The notes: generated by a model from the letters alone, not told the origin. A stretch of 64,000 nt of DNA from Euborellia annulipes (GCA_023213315.1 JAKCPI010000352.1:40098-104097), one strand, 5' to 3'; shown: positions 44,431 through 55,327, counted from the first letter of the stretch. Translations and numbers: made by a program.

Positions 44431-44733
44431 GTAAAGTAAGTAATACCGAAAAGCATAAAAAAAAAAACTAGTATTTATCCTCTTTTATCTTTTCTATGAA
44501 GAATTATCAATTAATTTTCAACTCATCATTATCAAAAAAAAAAAAAAATTAGTCAAAGACAAACATCGTAATAAGATCTTTTGATCTCGCTTGTTATTTC
44601 TTTTATTACGAAAACTTTGTTCAAAAGCAAACGAAAGAGAGAGAGACACGCCCAAGATATAATAATACTACAGTTTCAGGATGCAGTTAGACGATTTCCT
44701 TTTCGAAATCTACACCAAGCCCGCGGGCTATAG

Positions 44734-44764
<31 letters not shown>
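44734..44764. repeat. (AT)n microsatellite
   Basis: About 13 AT units just downstream of the last eIF3b exon found. Confidence 0.85.
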
Positions 44765-44883
44765 TAATATTATTAAAGAGGAAATCGATCGCCTAAAACT
44801 ATAAGATTTTCAATTTTATTTTCTATCATCACTTTAATTTATTCATTAATTAAAATAAACATTGCTAAAAAATAAATGAATAC

Positions 44884-45101
44884 CTTGTTTTTCCAAAAGG
44901 AGACAGCAGTCACAACATATCGACCGGTTGGATCCCATTCAACATCAGAACAAGAATAATGCTCGGTCGAGTTCATAATTGTGAAATCATTAGTATCAAC
45001 AAATTCAAGAGTGCCTCCTAAATTACGTAATCCAGCCAAAACAATAAACTGTCCAGTAGGAGACCAAAATAATGTATTACACATCTTCTTCTCAAATCGT
45101 T
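44884..45101 (-). CDS. eIF3b: eIF3b coding exon 10 (propeller; last exon found)
   Basis: Residues 503-575, [18 protein letters not shown] through [11 protein letters not shown]. Acceptor ATTTTTTAG|A, donor AACAAG|GTATTC. Ends exactly where the family continues with the F-Q-G-R strand. The open frame continues 45 bases past the donor into intron sequence (..[14 protein letters not shown]), which is not conserved, so the donor is favoured. Confidence 0.94.
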
Positions 45102-48100
45102 CTAAAAAATAAATAAATAAATTAAATTAGAATTGAATAAAAATAAAAATTGTTTGTTTATAGAAACTTACTTAATAAAGATGGTGCTTGGCCAGTTTTC
45201 ACACCATAAAACGAGACGTTGATATTAGCACCGTCACCATGGATGATCGAAAATTTGTTGCCCACTGGTTCCCAGGCGAATGCATGGATTACCTCTTTAA
45301 TTTCAACGGAATCAACGGGGATTTGTTTCTCCCGCATGTGAAAGATCTCGAAATTGTAATACATTCCCTAGAAGAGTTGAGAAAATATTTTCATATTAAT
45401 TTGATTTATTTAATAAATAAAGAATAAACACAAAAAATGGGACTTGAAGTCACATGGAACTTTGAATGACAAAGAAATCACTTATTGAACATATATAGAT
45501 TTGCTAACCAAAAACGGCTTCAATTTATTTTTAATCATATTTACATTTTTTAATATGATTTGGCAAAATATTAAAGAATTTTGGTCCCCTTGTTCTCATC
45601 GATCTCTCCCCTAGCATCAAACTTGATTTTTCAATCCTTAGGTCTAAAGAGAAGAGAGTTATAAAAATTTGAAGGAGGTATATAGCTGAGTCTTGATAAT
45701 TAAATAGGAAGAATAAATGAGCAAGCAGCTAGTTATATTTCAATTTATTAACAAAACAGGGCCGACGTTTCGGTCACGTATGGGACCATCTTCAGTGCCA
45801 GGCTAATGTCTGAAAATACATATAATCCTCGCCAAGTTATTGGGCATTCACAATTACACGTAGCTTAATCATGATCATGCCTCAAATTTTATTGTTATCA
45901 TACCATGGACAGAGAGTGAATGATGATCATCATGATTAAGCTACGTGTAATTGTGAATGCCCAATATAACTGGCGAGGATTATATGTATTTTCAGACATT
46001 AACCTGGCCCTGAAGATGGTCCCATACGTGACCGAAAAGTCGGCCCTGGTTTGTTAATAAATTGAAATATAACTAGCTGCTTGCTCATTTATTCTTCCTA
46101 TTTAGTTATAAAAATGTTAACTAAGGGCTATCTCCTAGTTTGGGTGAAAAAAGATTTGTAATTTGTATAAATATAAAGAACAAGATCTGAAATAACAAGG
46201 GGCTCGCATGAGCCCCCTATAGCTCACCATTGTATATTAATATATATATATATATATATAAATATTTTGATCAAAAATGAAACAATTTTTCTTAAGACCA
46301 ATAATACATTAAAGTAGAATAAAACTTGCTAATTGTAAATTAAAACAATTTGTTTTAATTTTTCGCGACCATATACGTAGTTTTTACTACAACTTAAAAA
46401 TTAAGGAAGAATTTAATTGTGATAAAAAGTTATAAAAAAATTTTATCTACTTACGTTATATTTAATTTCGTTTTTCTCTTTTCGGATTATCTTACTGTAC
46501 CGATTGACATTGACACACAAATAATCTCCTGATTTTTGCCAATGCATTTTACAATCAGCAACATTAAAAAGATTCTTGGCACGGATTTCATTACGACTAA
46601 AAAATTAATTTTAATTAATATATATATATTGGAGATTCTGGCAAGTGAAAAGGATGGTAAAATAAATGGGAACAATAATCAGCTAGCTTTGAATTAATAC
46701 ATTTTCAGAATAAGACTAATTCTCCTTACCTTGGAATTTCTTGCAATGTCACTCTAGCAGGCACATCTTTATCCTCAGCAACCCAATAAGCAAGGATATT
46801 ATCAGTAGGAGACCAGCTAAAGTCTCGAATTCCTGGAATCTTCAAAGATTTCTTCTCGAGGAGACCAAACGATGGGGTTTCATAGACGGAGAGAATGTCA
46901 TTCCCAATACGAGCGAAATACTGCAACAAAGGAAAGATTATTAGAGCAAACGTCAAAAATGTATTATATATCCCATTCTTCTTATTCTAATGGTTTTGGG
47001 AAGGATATTTTTTGAATATCGACAACAAATGCAAGAGAAGAGACAAGCGAATTATAGGCACAGATATTTTTATGAAAGTCAATTAAGTTTTGAGTTTGGG
47101 CTTCCTAGATACCTCAAATTGCACCCTTTGTTCAGTTCTTGGAGATGGATTATCTTCTCCTTGCCTACCCCAGGAGGAGACTGACAATAATGAATAATTT
47201 GTGTTCTCAAACCAGAGTGGAGTTGAAACTTAAGATCTATAATACACAGCTTAGCCACTTGCATCCTCTTATGTTAGATAAGAAATATCTAATTACCTTG
47301 TCATCTTGAGACCAACGAAACACTGGCCAATTGCTCAGATTATCGGGTAGAAATGATCGTTTCTCTTGGCCAGTTCGAATGTCCCAAATAATAAGACGTT
47401 TATTATCATTTGGTCCAGGATGGCCTTGGCTGTGTCCATGACCATGCATATCATCTCCCATAGGGGAGAAAGTAACCAAGTACCTAAAAAAACAAAACAA
47501 ACGATACATTGGAATTTATTATTTTATTATACACAATTTATAATTAATTTTATTATAATTATATATTGATAAATTAAGGAAAATGAAGATTCTACCCCCC
47601 CCCCCCCTCTCCCCCTCTCCTCCCTCCTGAAATATCCATCAATAATTATTTTCTAATCTAAATATCTGTTAAAAAATTTGCTTTTTGATTTTACTTTTCA
47701 ATTCTATTATTATAGCCTTTCATTTTAATTTTAAGGAAGAAACAAAATTTAAGTTTAAGCACTCGGGGAGGGGATCGTTTTGTCTCCAGCCTATCCGGAG
47801 AATCAGTGTGCTTCCTTTTTACCAAATCAGAGAACACCGTTGGGTCCCTGAGGTGAGGGGTCAGCAGTAAAATTAATTTAGTTATGAAAAAATTTAAATT
47901 CATAATTTTTCTTATAAAATGTTAATCCTCGACTTACACGTCTTTCGAGCAGTTTAAAAATATCTAAATATCGTTGAGAGGAAGGGCAGAGGCAGCCAAA
48001 AAGAAATAATTCTGAATGCTACAAAAATTTTCCGGATACGTTTCGGTGCATTTATTAGTGTTCCATCATCAGTCCTTTAAATGTTTTTTTATGATCAGAG

Positions 48101-51100
48101 TTAGTACACATATGCTTGGTAGGCCTATATAATAAAATTCACTCTCTTGGGCGACCATTGTCAATCATTGTATGCCAGTTCAACCATATACATGTTCAAT
48201 TGTCAACAATTTGAAAGATATGTATATACCAAGTATGCTAACTAACTCTGAGCATAAAAAAACCGGAAAATAGTTGAGCATTCAGAATTTTTTCTTTTTG
48301 GCTGCCTCTTCCCTTTCTTTCAACGTTATTATCACAGCCGTCACTTTTTACGGTAATTTAATATCTAAATATATTTAATATTTAACCCCTGAATGATCAA
48401 TAGTGCTAATAAATATAACTTTAAAAAATAAAAATTTAACTCACTTTTCACATGGTGAGAAATCAATGTATTGGACGCCGGTGTGGGCGAAACGACAGAG
48501 TTGTTCAAATTTGGGTCCGCCCCAAATAGCAACTCCTTTACGATGAAATGTGGCCAGATAAGTACCCAAAGGGGACCATTTGATGCATGTTTCTGTCCAA
48601 CGCTAAAACAATAAAAAATTAATTACTAATAATTAATTAGAACAGGGGGAAAATTTTTTTTTTTTTTAAATAAATTTCATTAAAAAAAAAGAAAGAAAAA
48701 TAAATGAATAATAGATAATTTTTAAAAGCTATCAAAAAACAAATATTATTTTACCATTAGGACATTCTTGCTTAAATTCCACCCCAGTACCGTTATGACA
48801 AGAGTGGGGACTGGTGGGCGGGGCTTAACTAACTTAACGACATGCACAGTGACAAAGAACGGTTATAATTAAAAAACTTGCAGGAGTCCCGACCTAATTG
48901 TTTCGGTCCTGTGCAGTTAGATTTTCTTAGATTAAAAAAAATTAAAACAACTAGGAAATTCTCGGCTTCGGTTTGGGTTTCTTCGGTCAGAAACCATTCA
49001 GTTCGAAGCGATTCGGTAGCCCTTCGGGCTCGCAAATTTATTTCCTTCTTATCCTGGATGTAGAGAACATGAAAATTGCCAAGGTAATTAAGCCCCGCCC
49101 ATAGGCCACTCCGTCTCCCCCACTCTGATCATAACGGTACTGGGGAGGAATTTAAGCAAGAATTACCATTAATTTTTCATTTCTTAAAAAAATATAATAA
49201 AATCCTGAAAGTTCATAAAAAAAATTTGTTTAACTTACAGAACGGTCTTCAATAAGTGTAGGATCTGGTGAACTATTGGACCAGACTTGAATGTTACATC
49301 CACCTCCAACGATTAATAAGTATTGATCATAGGCATCAGGATCAAGCATATAATAATGCAAATTGCCTTGATCACTGTAGGCTTGGGGCTCTGGCGGCTC
49401 CCATTGATCTGGAATATCCTCATATCTAAAAAGAACGTCAGAAATTATGATTTAATTTAGATGAATATCTTTAATATCTTTTATTAATAATAATGGTGAT
49501 AATAAATTAATATTTTCTATCGTTGTTGAAATTTTATATTTGAGTTAGGCACCTCCCCAGGGAGTGAAAATAAGCTTTTGAACAAAATCGGCCAAAGTAC
49601 TAGTACTTTTTCATAAATCAACTATTTTTTAGAAGATCTTTAAAAAGTATATCAGTGAAATTTTTCATGGAAATCGTTTGAAGTAAACTTGTGTGCTGTG
49701 CGACCAGTCACACCGGATTTGTAAAGTTTAATTAAAAGTATAATTTTTTCCATTCATACTAATCGTTTTTTAATTTAATTAAATAGTTTTGAAGATTTAA
49801 AGTGGCTGTTATATTTAAACAGTAGATAGGGAAGGAGAATGCAGCCAGGTAATAAGTCTCCACGAAATTAAACTCTCTGTTCAGGAAACAGTTTCGGTTT
49901 TAATGTGATTAAAACCGAAACTGTTTCCTGAACAGAGAGTTTAATTTCGTGGAGACTTATTACCTGGCTGCATTCTCCTTCCCTATCTACTGTTTAATTA
50001 AATAGTGTTTAATATTTAAATAAATGGAATTTAAAAGTTACTCACTTTTTGAAATCTGTAAAAAGATTAACTAAAAATGTATGTTGTTTATCCAATTTAT
50101 AGTTATTTGTCATCTTAACTGCTTCGGCAGCATGCTTGGGGTTGCTATATTCTAAAAATATATACCTGAAAAAAAAAATTGAGAAACAATTAGTTATAAT
50201 ACTCTAGAAAATATGAGAAATTACTTTTTAATAATGCTAAATGTCTTGGCCTATGCTTAAAGGTACAGTCAGCAAGAAACATTTTTGTAAGCAAGGCCAA
50301 ATACTAAAAAATTTTGAATGGGTGGTCACAATGAACAAGAACATTGAAAAACAACAATAATTTTTCTATAGACTATATATATATATATATATATACTGAA
50401 TACATGCTGTTCAAAGAATGTGATGTACTTTTTTTTTAATCATCAGAACTGTATATTTGAAAAGTTTTAAATGGTCATATCTTAGGAGAATACAAAGGCG
50501 TATCAGGGGACTGACGATTTGGGTTCAAATCCCCCATGAGAATTGAACTAAGACAAAATATTTTACGATAAAAGGTAATACCGGTACAGATATAAAATAC
50601 GTATATATATATATATATATATTATAGGGTGGTTCTCATTTTGAACTTTTTCGATTTTTTTTCGACGATAGTCCTAAATCGGTTCTAAATCTATAAAAAA
50701 AGAGAGAGCAGAGGGTGGACAAATGTGTCCAAAATGCCATTTTCATCCCTTTTTTGAGTCAATGTTATGACATTGAAGAATATTAGTCAATGTTATGACA
50801 TTGAAGAATATTAGTCTGTGTAAGTCATATCAAAGAGCGAGCAAATTATGCTGACTGCGTTTAGACTTAGAGCTTTAATACTGGAAAAAGTGTAAATAGT
50901 ATTTTTAAAAGCTTTGTGCGGCCTCTACAGAATGATTCTATCAAAAACTTTATCGATGAGCATGTTACGAAATAGGAATATTCAACCCCATATGAAACAT
51001 ATTCGAGGATGAGCAATTTCTGATGGTTACAATTGAAATAAAAGCTATACAACTCAAAAAAGGGCTGAAAAATGGTATATCTGACACATTTGTGCGTCCT

Positions 51101-51130
51101 CTAGTAGTGTTATATCTCAAGTTTCAAGTG

Positions 51131-51170
<40 letters not shown>

Positions 51171-51838
51171 TTTTTTTTATTTCATTAAACATATGGAATC
51201 TCTACAAAATCTGGGCCTACTTTCGACACGCAGATACAGTATGTGAATAGTCAAAATATGATCCAAAATTCTTAAATATTCTTCCTATAAGGTGATGATG
51301 GTGCTTACAAAATAAGTTATATATACTGAAAGGATGTTAATTCATTATAGGTTGTGTGATTATATTATTCATAAACAGATTAAACAAAAGATTTTAAAAA
51401 TATTTATGAACTCACCCTTTAGTATGTCCAGTCTCTGTCGTGGGATAATACTCATTAACAATAGTCCCAAACTTTGAGAAAATTTTAGTGATGACGCCAG
51501 AGAGTTTGACGACTCTTTCAGCTTCCACCTGGGGAACTCCATCAACAACAACAACGGATTCCACTCCGTCGGTCTCTGTGGGCTGCTGGACCAAAATATC
51601 GCCTAAAAGTTCTGAATAAAAAAAGACATATGGTTAGAATTTGGGTTGAACCACGAGGACAAAAGATAGTGAACAGATGGGGTTAGAAAATGCTTAATAA
51701 ATATTTACCCTCATCGGTAATTGGATCTGTATATCCTTCAGGATCATTAAAATTTGGTTCTTGATCGTCAGAATTTTCACTTTTTTCATCTTTGCGATCT
51801 TTTTCAGAACTTTTATCCGAATCCTTTTTCTTCGCCAT
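44884..51838 (-). CDS. eIF3b: eIF3 subunit B (partial, ten coding exons; 3' end not found)
   Basis: Scaffold subunit of the cytoplasmic eIF3 complex, which binds the 40S ribosome during translation initiation. Joined exons (51838-51709, 51611-51416, 50165-50046, 49425-49239, 48602-48445, 47483-47297, 46920-46730, 46596-46455, 45367-45172, 45101-44884) give 575 codons in one open frame, all introns GT/AG. Residues 1-43 are lysine/acid-rich. An RRM covers about 62-145 (RNP2-like [11 protein letters not shown]1-like KGYIFLEY at 108-115). The rest is the WD40-like beta-propeller, with hallmark [49 protein letters not shown] and [13 protein letters not shown]. The start is chosen at an ATG in good context (AAAATGG) at 51838. 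The usual C-terminal 110-170 residues (RPRPPTLL motif and charged helical tail) were not found. Identification is certain; the missing end must lie in an unrecognised or distant exon. Confidence 0.97.
45172..45367 (-). CDS. eIF3b: eIF3b coding exon 9 (propeller)
   Basis: Residues 438-502, [20 protein letters not shown] through GQAPSLL. Acceptor CTTCTAG|G, donor TTATTAA|GTAAG. NFEIF.MREK.IPVD and [14 protein letters not shown] match the family. The NVSFYGV and PSLLKR text resembles arthropod rather than vertebrate eIF3b, by recollection only. Confidence 0.95.
45764..45795 (-). ncRNA. Hammerhead-like ribozyme, C3 left arm
   Basis: CTGAAGA, stem II GGTC/GACC, GAAACGTC. This is the sense strand of eIF3b, so it would be transcribed in the pre-mRNA. 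Stem I has a mismatch next to the core. Confidence 0.55.
46010..46041 (+). ncRNA. Hammerhead-like ribozyme, C3 right arm
   Basis: CTGAAGA, GGTC/GACC, GAAAAGTC. Stem I: GGCC/GGCC plus AACC/GGTT across an internal loop. Confidence 0.58.
46455..46596 (-). CDS. eIF3b: eIF3b coding exon 8 (propeller)
   Basis: Residues 390-437, [20 protein letters not shown] through NEIKYN. Acceptor TTTTTAG|T, donor TATAAC|GTAAGT. The NLFNV.DCK.HWQK.GDYLCV motif is diagnostic of eIF3b. Confidence 0.95.
46730..46920 (-). CDS. eIF3b: eIF3b coding exon 7 (propeller)
   Basis: Residues 327-389, [18 protein letters not shown] through RVTLQEIP. Acceptor TTGTTGCAG|T, donor CAAG|GTAAGG. Conserved blade sequence [35 protein letters not shown]. 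Confidence 0.95.
47297..47483 (-). CDS. eIF3b: eIF3b coding exon 6 (propeller)
   Basis: Residues 264-326, [20 protein letters not shown] through FRWSQDDK. Acceptor TTTTTAG|G, donor CAAG|GTAATT. An insertion rich in His/Gly ([18 protein letters not shown]) lengthens the loop before the [10 protein letters not shown] strand; this loop varies among eIF3b proteins. Confidence 0.95.
47968..48326. mobile_element. C4: inverted ribozyme-like pair in an eIF3b intron
   Basis: CAGAGGCAGCCAAAAAGAAA on the left mirrors TTTCTTTTTGGCTGCCTCT on the right. The left core is intact, and the right one is lost in CTGAGCATAAAAAAACCGG. Lies between exons 6 and 5. Confidence 0.78.
48037..48072 (-). ncRNA. Hammerhead-like ribozyme, C4 left arm
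   Basis: CTGATGA, loop region, GAAACGTA with GUA triplet. GGA before the core pairs with TCC after the cleavage site. Stem II is reduced to GG/CC. On the eIF3b sense strand. Confidence 0.5.
48445..48602 (-). CDS. eIF3b: eIF3b coding exon 5 (propeller)
   Basis: Residues 212-263, [20 protein letters not shown] through [11 protein letters not shown]. Acceptor TTGTTTTAG|C, donor GAAAA|GTGAG. The conserved W-S-P-x-G-T-Y-x-A-T-x-H and WGGPKF motifs place it in the first propeller blades. Confidence 0.95.
48757..49168. mobile_element. MITE with ~40-bp TIRs in an eIF3b intron
   Basis: ATTCTTGCTTAAATTCC, CCCAGTACCGTTATGA and AGAGTGGGG recur inverted at the right end, as do GGGCGGGGCTTAA. ACCATTA occurs at both outer edges. 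About 410 bp, noncoding. Confidence 0.82.
49239..49425 (-). CDS. eIF3b: eIF3b coding exon 4 (RRM/propeller linker)
   Basis: Residues 149-211, [16 protein letters not shown] through [13 protein letters not shown]. Acceptor CTTTTTAG|A, donor TTCT|GTAAGT. Holds the conserved linker and the first blade strand ([14 protein letters not shown]). Confidence 0.95.
49525..49725 (-). repeat. Family A, shortened, in an eIF3b intron
   Basis: TTGAAATTTTATATTTGAG, AAATAAGCTTTTGAACAAAA, TACTAGTACTTTT, then only the outer part of the hairpin (GCGACCAGTCACACCGGATT). Confidence 0.8.
49815..49998. mobile_element. C5: near-perfect palindrome with ~90-bp arms in an eIF3b intron
   Basis: ACAGTAGATAGGGAAGGAGA to GGTTTTAAT pairs with its inverted copy across GTG. 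It keeps GAAAC and AATGCAGCCAGG (TGGCTGCATT inverted) but is cut off inside stem II, so the CUGANGA cores are absent. Confidence 0.88.
50046..50165 (-). CDS. eIF3b: eIF3b coding exon 3 (RRM, second half)
   Basis: Residues 109-148, [18 protein letters not shown] through [11 protein letters not shown]. Acceptor TTTTTCAG|G, donor AAAAA|GTGAG. Too short for ordinary ORF listing but in phase with both neighbours and matching the eIF3b RRM C-terminal half. Confidence 0.95.
50757..50813 (+). repeat. Tandem duplication of 28 bp
   Basis: GTCAATGTTATGACATTGAA GAATATTA occurs twice in succession in the intron between exons 3 and 2; the unit itself contains the palindrome CAATGTTATGACATTG. Confidence 0.85.
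51132..51170. repeat. (AT)n microsatellite
   Basis: About 18 AT units in an eIF3b intron. Confidence 0.9.
51416..51611 (-). CDS. eIF3b: eIF3b coding exon 2 (RRM, first half)
   Basis: Residues 44-108. The acceptor is TTATTCAG|AA and the donor AAAGG|GTGAG. Contains the RRM beta-1 strand [11 protein letters not shown], the first helix and the beta-2 segment [12 protein letters not shown]. The family's conserved GHTKGY..LEY motif is split across this and the next exon. Confidence 0.95.
51709..51838 (-). CDS. eIF3b: eIF3b coding exon 1
   Basis: Encodes residues 1-43, a highly charged K/D/E/S-rich N-terminus ending in ..YTDPITDE. The donor reads GAGG|GTAAAT and the exon ends after the first base of a codon. 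The next exon completes that codon as Glu, which supports the join. Confidence 0.93.
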
Positions 51839-52199
51839 TTTGATAGCGAAATGGCGAAGCGAGAAGCGGAGGCCGACAAAGAATGAAGTTAGCTCCGATT
51901 TCTCTAAAGAGCATTTTTTTAAGTATTACCATTTTCAAAAATCTAAAAAGTTTAATTTCTTGAATGAAAAATAAAAAGCTTTTGTTTATAATTTTATAAA
52001 TATTGCTTATATTTTAATTTATTTTGAGATAAAAAGTTAGATATAATAGATATATAGCATAATTGTGTCAAGTTTATCTATGTCTGAATATAGCAACAAT
52101 ATCTATAAAAATTGGCGATCTTTTTGAAAAGTCACGATAATGGCTTGAGTTCATGAGCTGGAAAGTGAATTATATGAGTTTCAAAAAATTTTAAAATGG
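51839..52199 (-). promoter_or_regulatory. eIF3b 5' flank
   Basis: The first 60 bases upstream of the ATG (to about 51900) are less AT-rich (GGCGAAGCGAGAAGCGGAGG region) and likely 5'UTR. No TATA box or initiator can be fixed. Confidence 0.35.
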
Positions 52200-52201
52200 C
52201 A

Positions 52202-52310
52202 GGGGCGCCGTAACGAATTTGATTCAAGGAAGGGGGGGGGGGGGCAAAATTTTTTTTTTAGAAAATTATAATAATATGCTCAAATAGTAGGCCTATAAAA
52301 CAAATCTATA
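52202..52310 (+). mobile_element. G-run MITE fragment
   Basis: CAGGGGCGCCGTAACGAATT, TGATTCAAGG, G run, CAAAATTTTT and the TATTTGAGCAT-like text match the right part of 43167-43555. Truncated by an E repeat. Confidence 0.65.
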
Positions 52311-52311
52311 T

Positions 52312-52500
52312 ATATATAATTCGCTAATGTCCGTCTGTCTGACACGCTCTATTTAGGCAACTTCCCGTTGGAATTTTGAAATGAAATTTTATATGCATAA
52401 AGAGGACCTTCTCGGGATTACAGGAAAATTATTTTCATCCCAAAATTCCTATAAATTTTTGAGTTATTACAGAGACAGGAGGATAATAAAACTTTAGAAC
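52312..52500 (+). repeat. Family E fragment
   Basis: ATTCGCTAATGTCCGTCTGT, CTTCCCGTTGGAATTTTGAA, AAGAGGACCTTCTCGGGATT, CAAAATTCCTATAAATTTTT. Confidence 0.65.
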
Positions 52501-53989
52501 TTACTTTTTTTTTGGGGCCAAATATACAAAAAGTTCATATTTTTAGTAAGCATTCAGAGTCCAACTTATTCTATTCTTATTATTTAATGAACCATATGCG
52601 CGCTGACCGATAATTTTTTGGTAACTGGTGATTTCATGCACGACAAACACACCTCAAGATTTTAAAGAATCTTTAATCATCAGATCTCTGATCATAGCTA
52701 AAAAAAAAAAAATAATAGATTAGTAATACACCAAAGGAAGAAAAGGAGAAAGAAGAAAAACACAAATTTGACAATAAAATACATATTATATTTATATATT
52801 ATCTATATATATTTATTTTATTCAATATAGATATATATAGATTATTTTTTACAATTTTAATTTTATACCAAAACAAATTTTCTTCTTTTTTTTTTAATTG
52901 AGCTTTATACATACATAGATATAATATATAAGTATATATATAAATATATATGATACATATATATTGTCTATACATAATAATATAAATATACACCAATTTA
53001 TTATTATGTACATTTACATATATATGTATATAGCTTGGATCTTTCTTGTTAAAGCTATTAGTAAAATATGTTCACGACGAATTTACAGAAAGGTGTGTGT
53101 GTGTATTTGTGTGTGTGTTTTTTTGTGTTTTGTAGGTATATGTTATGTATTAATTTTTTTTTAAACTAAATTAGCACCCTAATTAAAAAAATAACATCTT
53201 TATTAGTGTTAATTCCTTTTCCACTCCAAAATAAAATTTTCATTCTGACGATCTCTTTATTTTAGGAACATTTTTTAAATTAGGAAATTTTATTTTTGTT
53301 TAAAAAAATGAAAAGAATGATAGGGAAGAAATATTCGTGTTTTTTTAGAGATGGATAAAATACTTAAACACCTTGTTTTTAACGTTAGCTAATATATAAA
53401 GAAAAAAAAAAAATCAAGTAATTTGAAAAAGTACCAGTTGCTTTTTAGGTTCAATTTAGATGTAGATATTTTTTTTAATATTATGTCGAGCGATTGCGGG
53501 TGTAAAAATATATAATCCAAAAATGGACCTTTCAAACAAATTGATGGAATTTTGAGATTTCTCCCATTTTATCATCTTATTAAAGATCACACCGAAATTC
53601 ATTTTTTATTCCAATGAATGACGATCCTCTCCACTATTTAGTTGATAGATATCAGGCAAAACATCTACAAATAAAATGATGTGGTCTTAAAAAGTCGCTG
53701 GTTGCTTTTTTTTTTTCAAATTTAACAATATCACACTCTTGGTTGTTATAAAAGAGAAAATATTTATTCTCTTTTATTTCTGGCAAAGTAGCTTTTTGAA
53801 CATCCTCAAGAACAATTGAAAATTTACATATTTTTAACAATTATGAATGTATGAAATGTTCGCAACTTCAACAATTGGTGCCCAAAGTTTGATATATTGT
53901 AATCACCTCAGACAAATTATGATATAATTAAATGAAATATTCATTATGGTCTTCTCAGTTTAATCACTTGTTTATGTCAGTAGCTTGAG
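52501..53989. other. AT-rich intergenic
   Basis: Many AT microsatellites and a (GT)n at 53094-53120. The 62-codon minus frame at 53652-53840 is not recognised. Confidence 0.35.
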
Positions 53990-54335
53990 GATTAGACTTA
54001 ATAATATTCAACAGCTTGTTGAGAATTAAATATTCTTTTCTTCAATAAGTTGTCCAATGCCTGAAAGAGGAGGTAATCAGTTGACGGAAGATCAGGTGAA
54101 TATATGAGTGCTTTGATTTGCGACTTTGGTTGAGCGTTTCTTGAAAGAGATTTGGTCTGCCTCTACGCAAGCTTCATCATCAAATTCCTTGTGCCAACTG
54201 ATAACCACCTCGTCCAGGACAATCTCTTAAAGGAAACAATATTTAACTATTGGAAATGCCTTTCGCAACTTCATCGACAATTTATCCCCTGATTTTTTTC
54301 GTTTCTAGCATAAACAGGTAACCATTAAAATGTAA
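53990..54335 (-). pseudogene. Mariner-type transposase relic
   Basis: In reverse, NAQPKS.. IYSPDLPSTDYLLFQALD then KRIFNSQQAVEYY resembles the mariner C-terminal DNARPH and YSPDLAPSDYHLF signature, with D of the catalytic motif retained in PSTDY. Upstream VISWHKEFDDEACVEADQ resembles the N-terminal linker, so the middle is deleted. Frames are broken; no complete ORF. Confidence 0.6.
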
Positions 54336-54394
54336 AGACAATCATTTTGGCGCATATTTAAATTAATTATGTAATTATTTGTCTACGATAGAAT

Positions 54395-54585
54395 CAGGGC
54401 CGGATCTAGGGGGGGGGGGGCAGTGGGTGCATGTGCCCCGGGCGGCAAATATCAGGGGGCGGCAATTGAAGAAAGATTTTCTAAAAAAAAAAGGTAAAAT
54501 GATATGAATTTTGCATAGAAAATTTTAAGGAGGGGGCGGGAAATTAAATTTTGCCCCCCTAAAAAATCTCGTAGTTCCGGCCCTG
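54395..54585. mobile_element. CAGGGCC-type hAT-like MITE
   Basis: CAGGGCCGGATCTAGGGG and inverted CAGGGCCGGAACTACG; flanks GATAGAAT/CATAGAAT (7/8). Shares AAAAAGGTAAAATGATATGA with 30834-31097 and AAAAGGTAAAATGAT with D. Confidence 0.82.
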
Positions 54586-54589
54586 CATA

Positions 54590-55114
54590 GAATAGATCAA
54601 ACTCTGCATTCAAAAAGGGACATTTCATATTTAACAAGCTAATCTTTAGTAAATTTAAACAGGAAATGATTATTTCAAATTTATAATGCAATGATGAGCT
54701 TGAGTCCTATTTCAAAAATTCAATAAAACTTTGTAAAGTATAAATTACATATATATATATAGGTAATAAAAGCGAAGATATGTCAATTTGGTAATGTAAA
54801 GTCAAAATCTTCATATTATTATGAAATCTATGAAATTGCTTGTGCAGAATAAAAATGGTTTAAGCGTATGTGAGTAAACCATAATTAAATATTTTGAAGC
54901 CTCCAAAGGGGTCAATCTCCAGTCTCTTTTCAAAGGGCTCGACATTTCACCTTTGGATTCATTTAAATACAATCATTCCAATGGTAACTAATTCCAACGG
55001 TGAGAATTATTTCTGTTTCTCTAGAAACGGTTGCTCAAATTCTCTCATCTTACAAAAAGCCATTTCAATCTCTTTGGGGTGATCTCCTTGGTGTCATTCT
55101 AATGCTGACTTTTC
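54590..55114. other. Intergenic
   Basis: No gene or repeat recognised. Confidence 0.35.
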
Positions 55115-55327
55115 GGCGCATGCAGGGGCGTAAATAACAGTACATTTGGAGGTGATTTAGTGGTGCAAATTACAGCCAAAAGTTTAGAAAAATTGAATTT
55201 TTTCACTTTTTTTTTAACTTTGGACACCCCTAAAATTTTTTTACTATTGAATTAATAATGAGTGTGATGTGGAGGACAGCAGCCAGATAGGTAGCCTTTA
55301 TTTAATAAAACAGACTCCTTTAAACAA

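Larger units (their letters stand above)
45704..46105. mobile_element. C3: inverted ribozyme-like pair in an eIF3b intron
   Basis: Arms of about 190 bp begin AGGAAGAATAAATGAGCAAG and end inverted; they share the stretch CATAAGCTACGTGTAATTG-like near the centre (about 45855, 45940). Lies between exons 9 and 8. Confidence 0.82.

Noticed and set aside
45188..45427. Plus-strand frame [15 protein letters not shown]..
   Set aside because: It is the complement of eIF3b exon 9.
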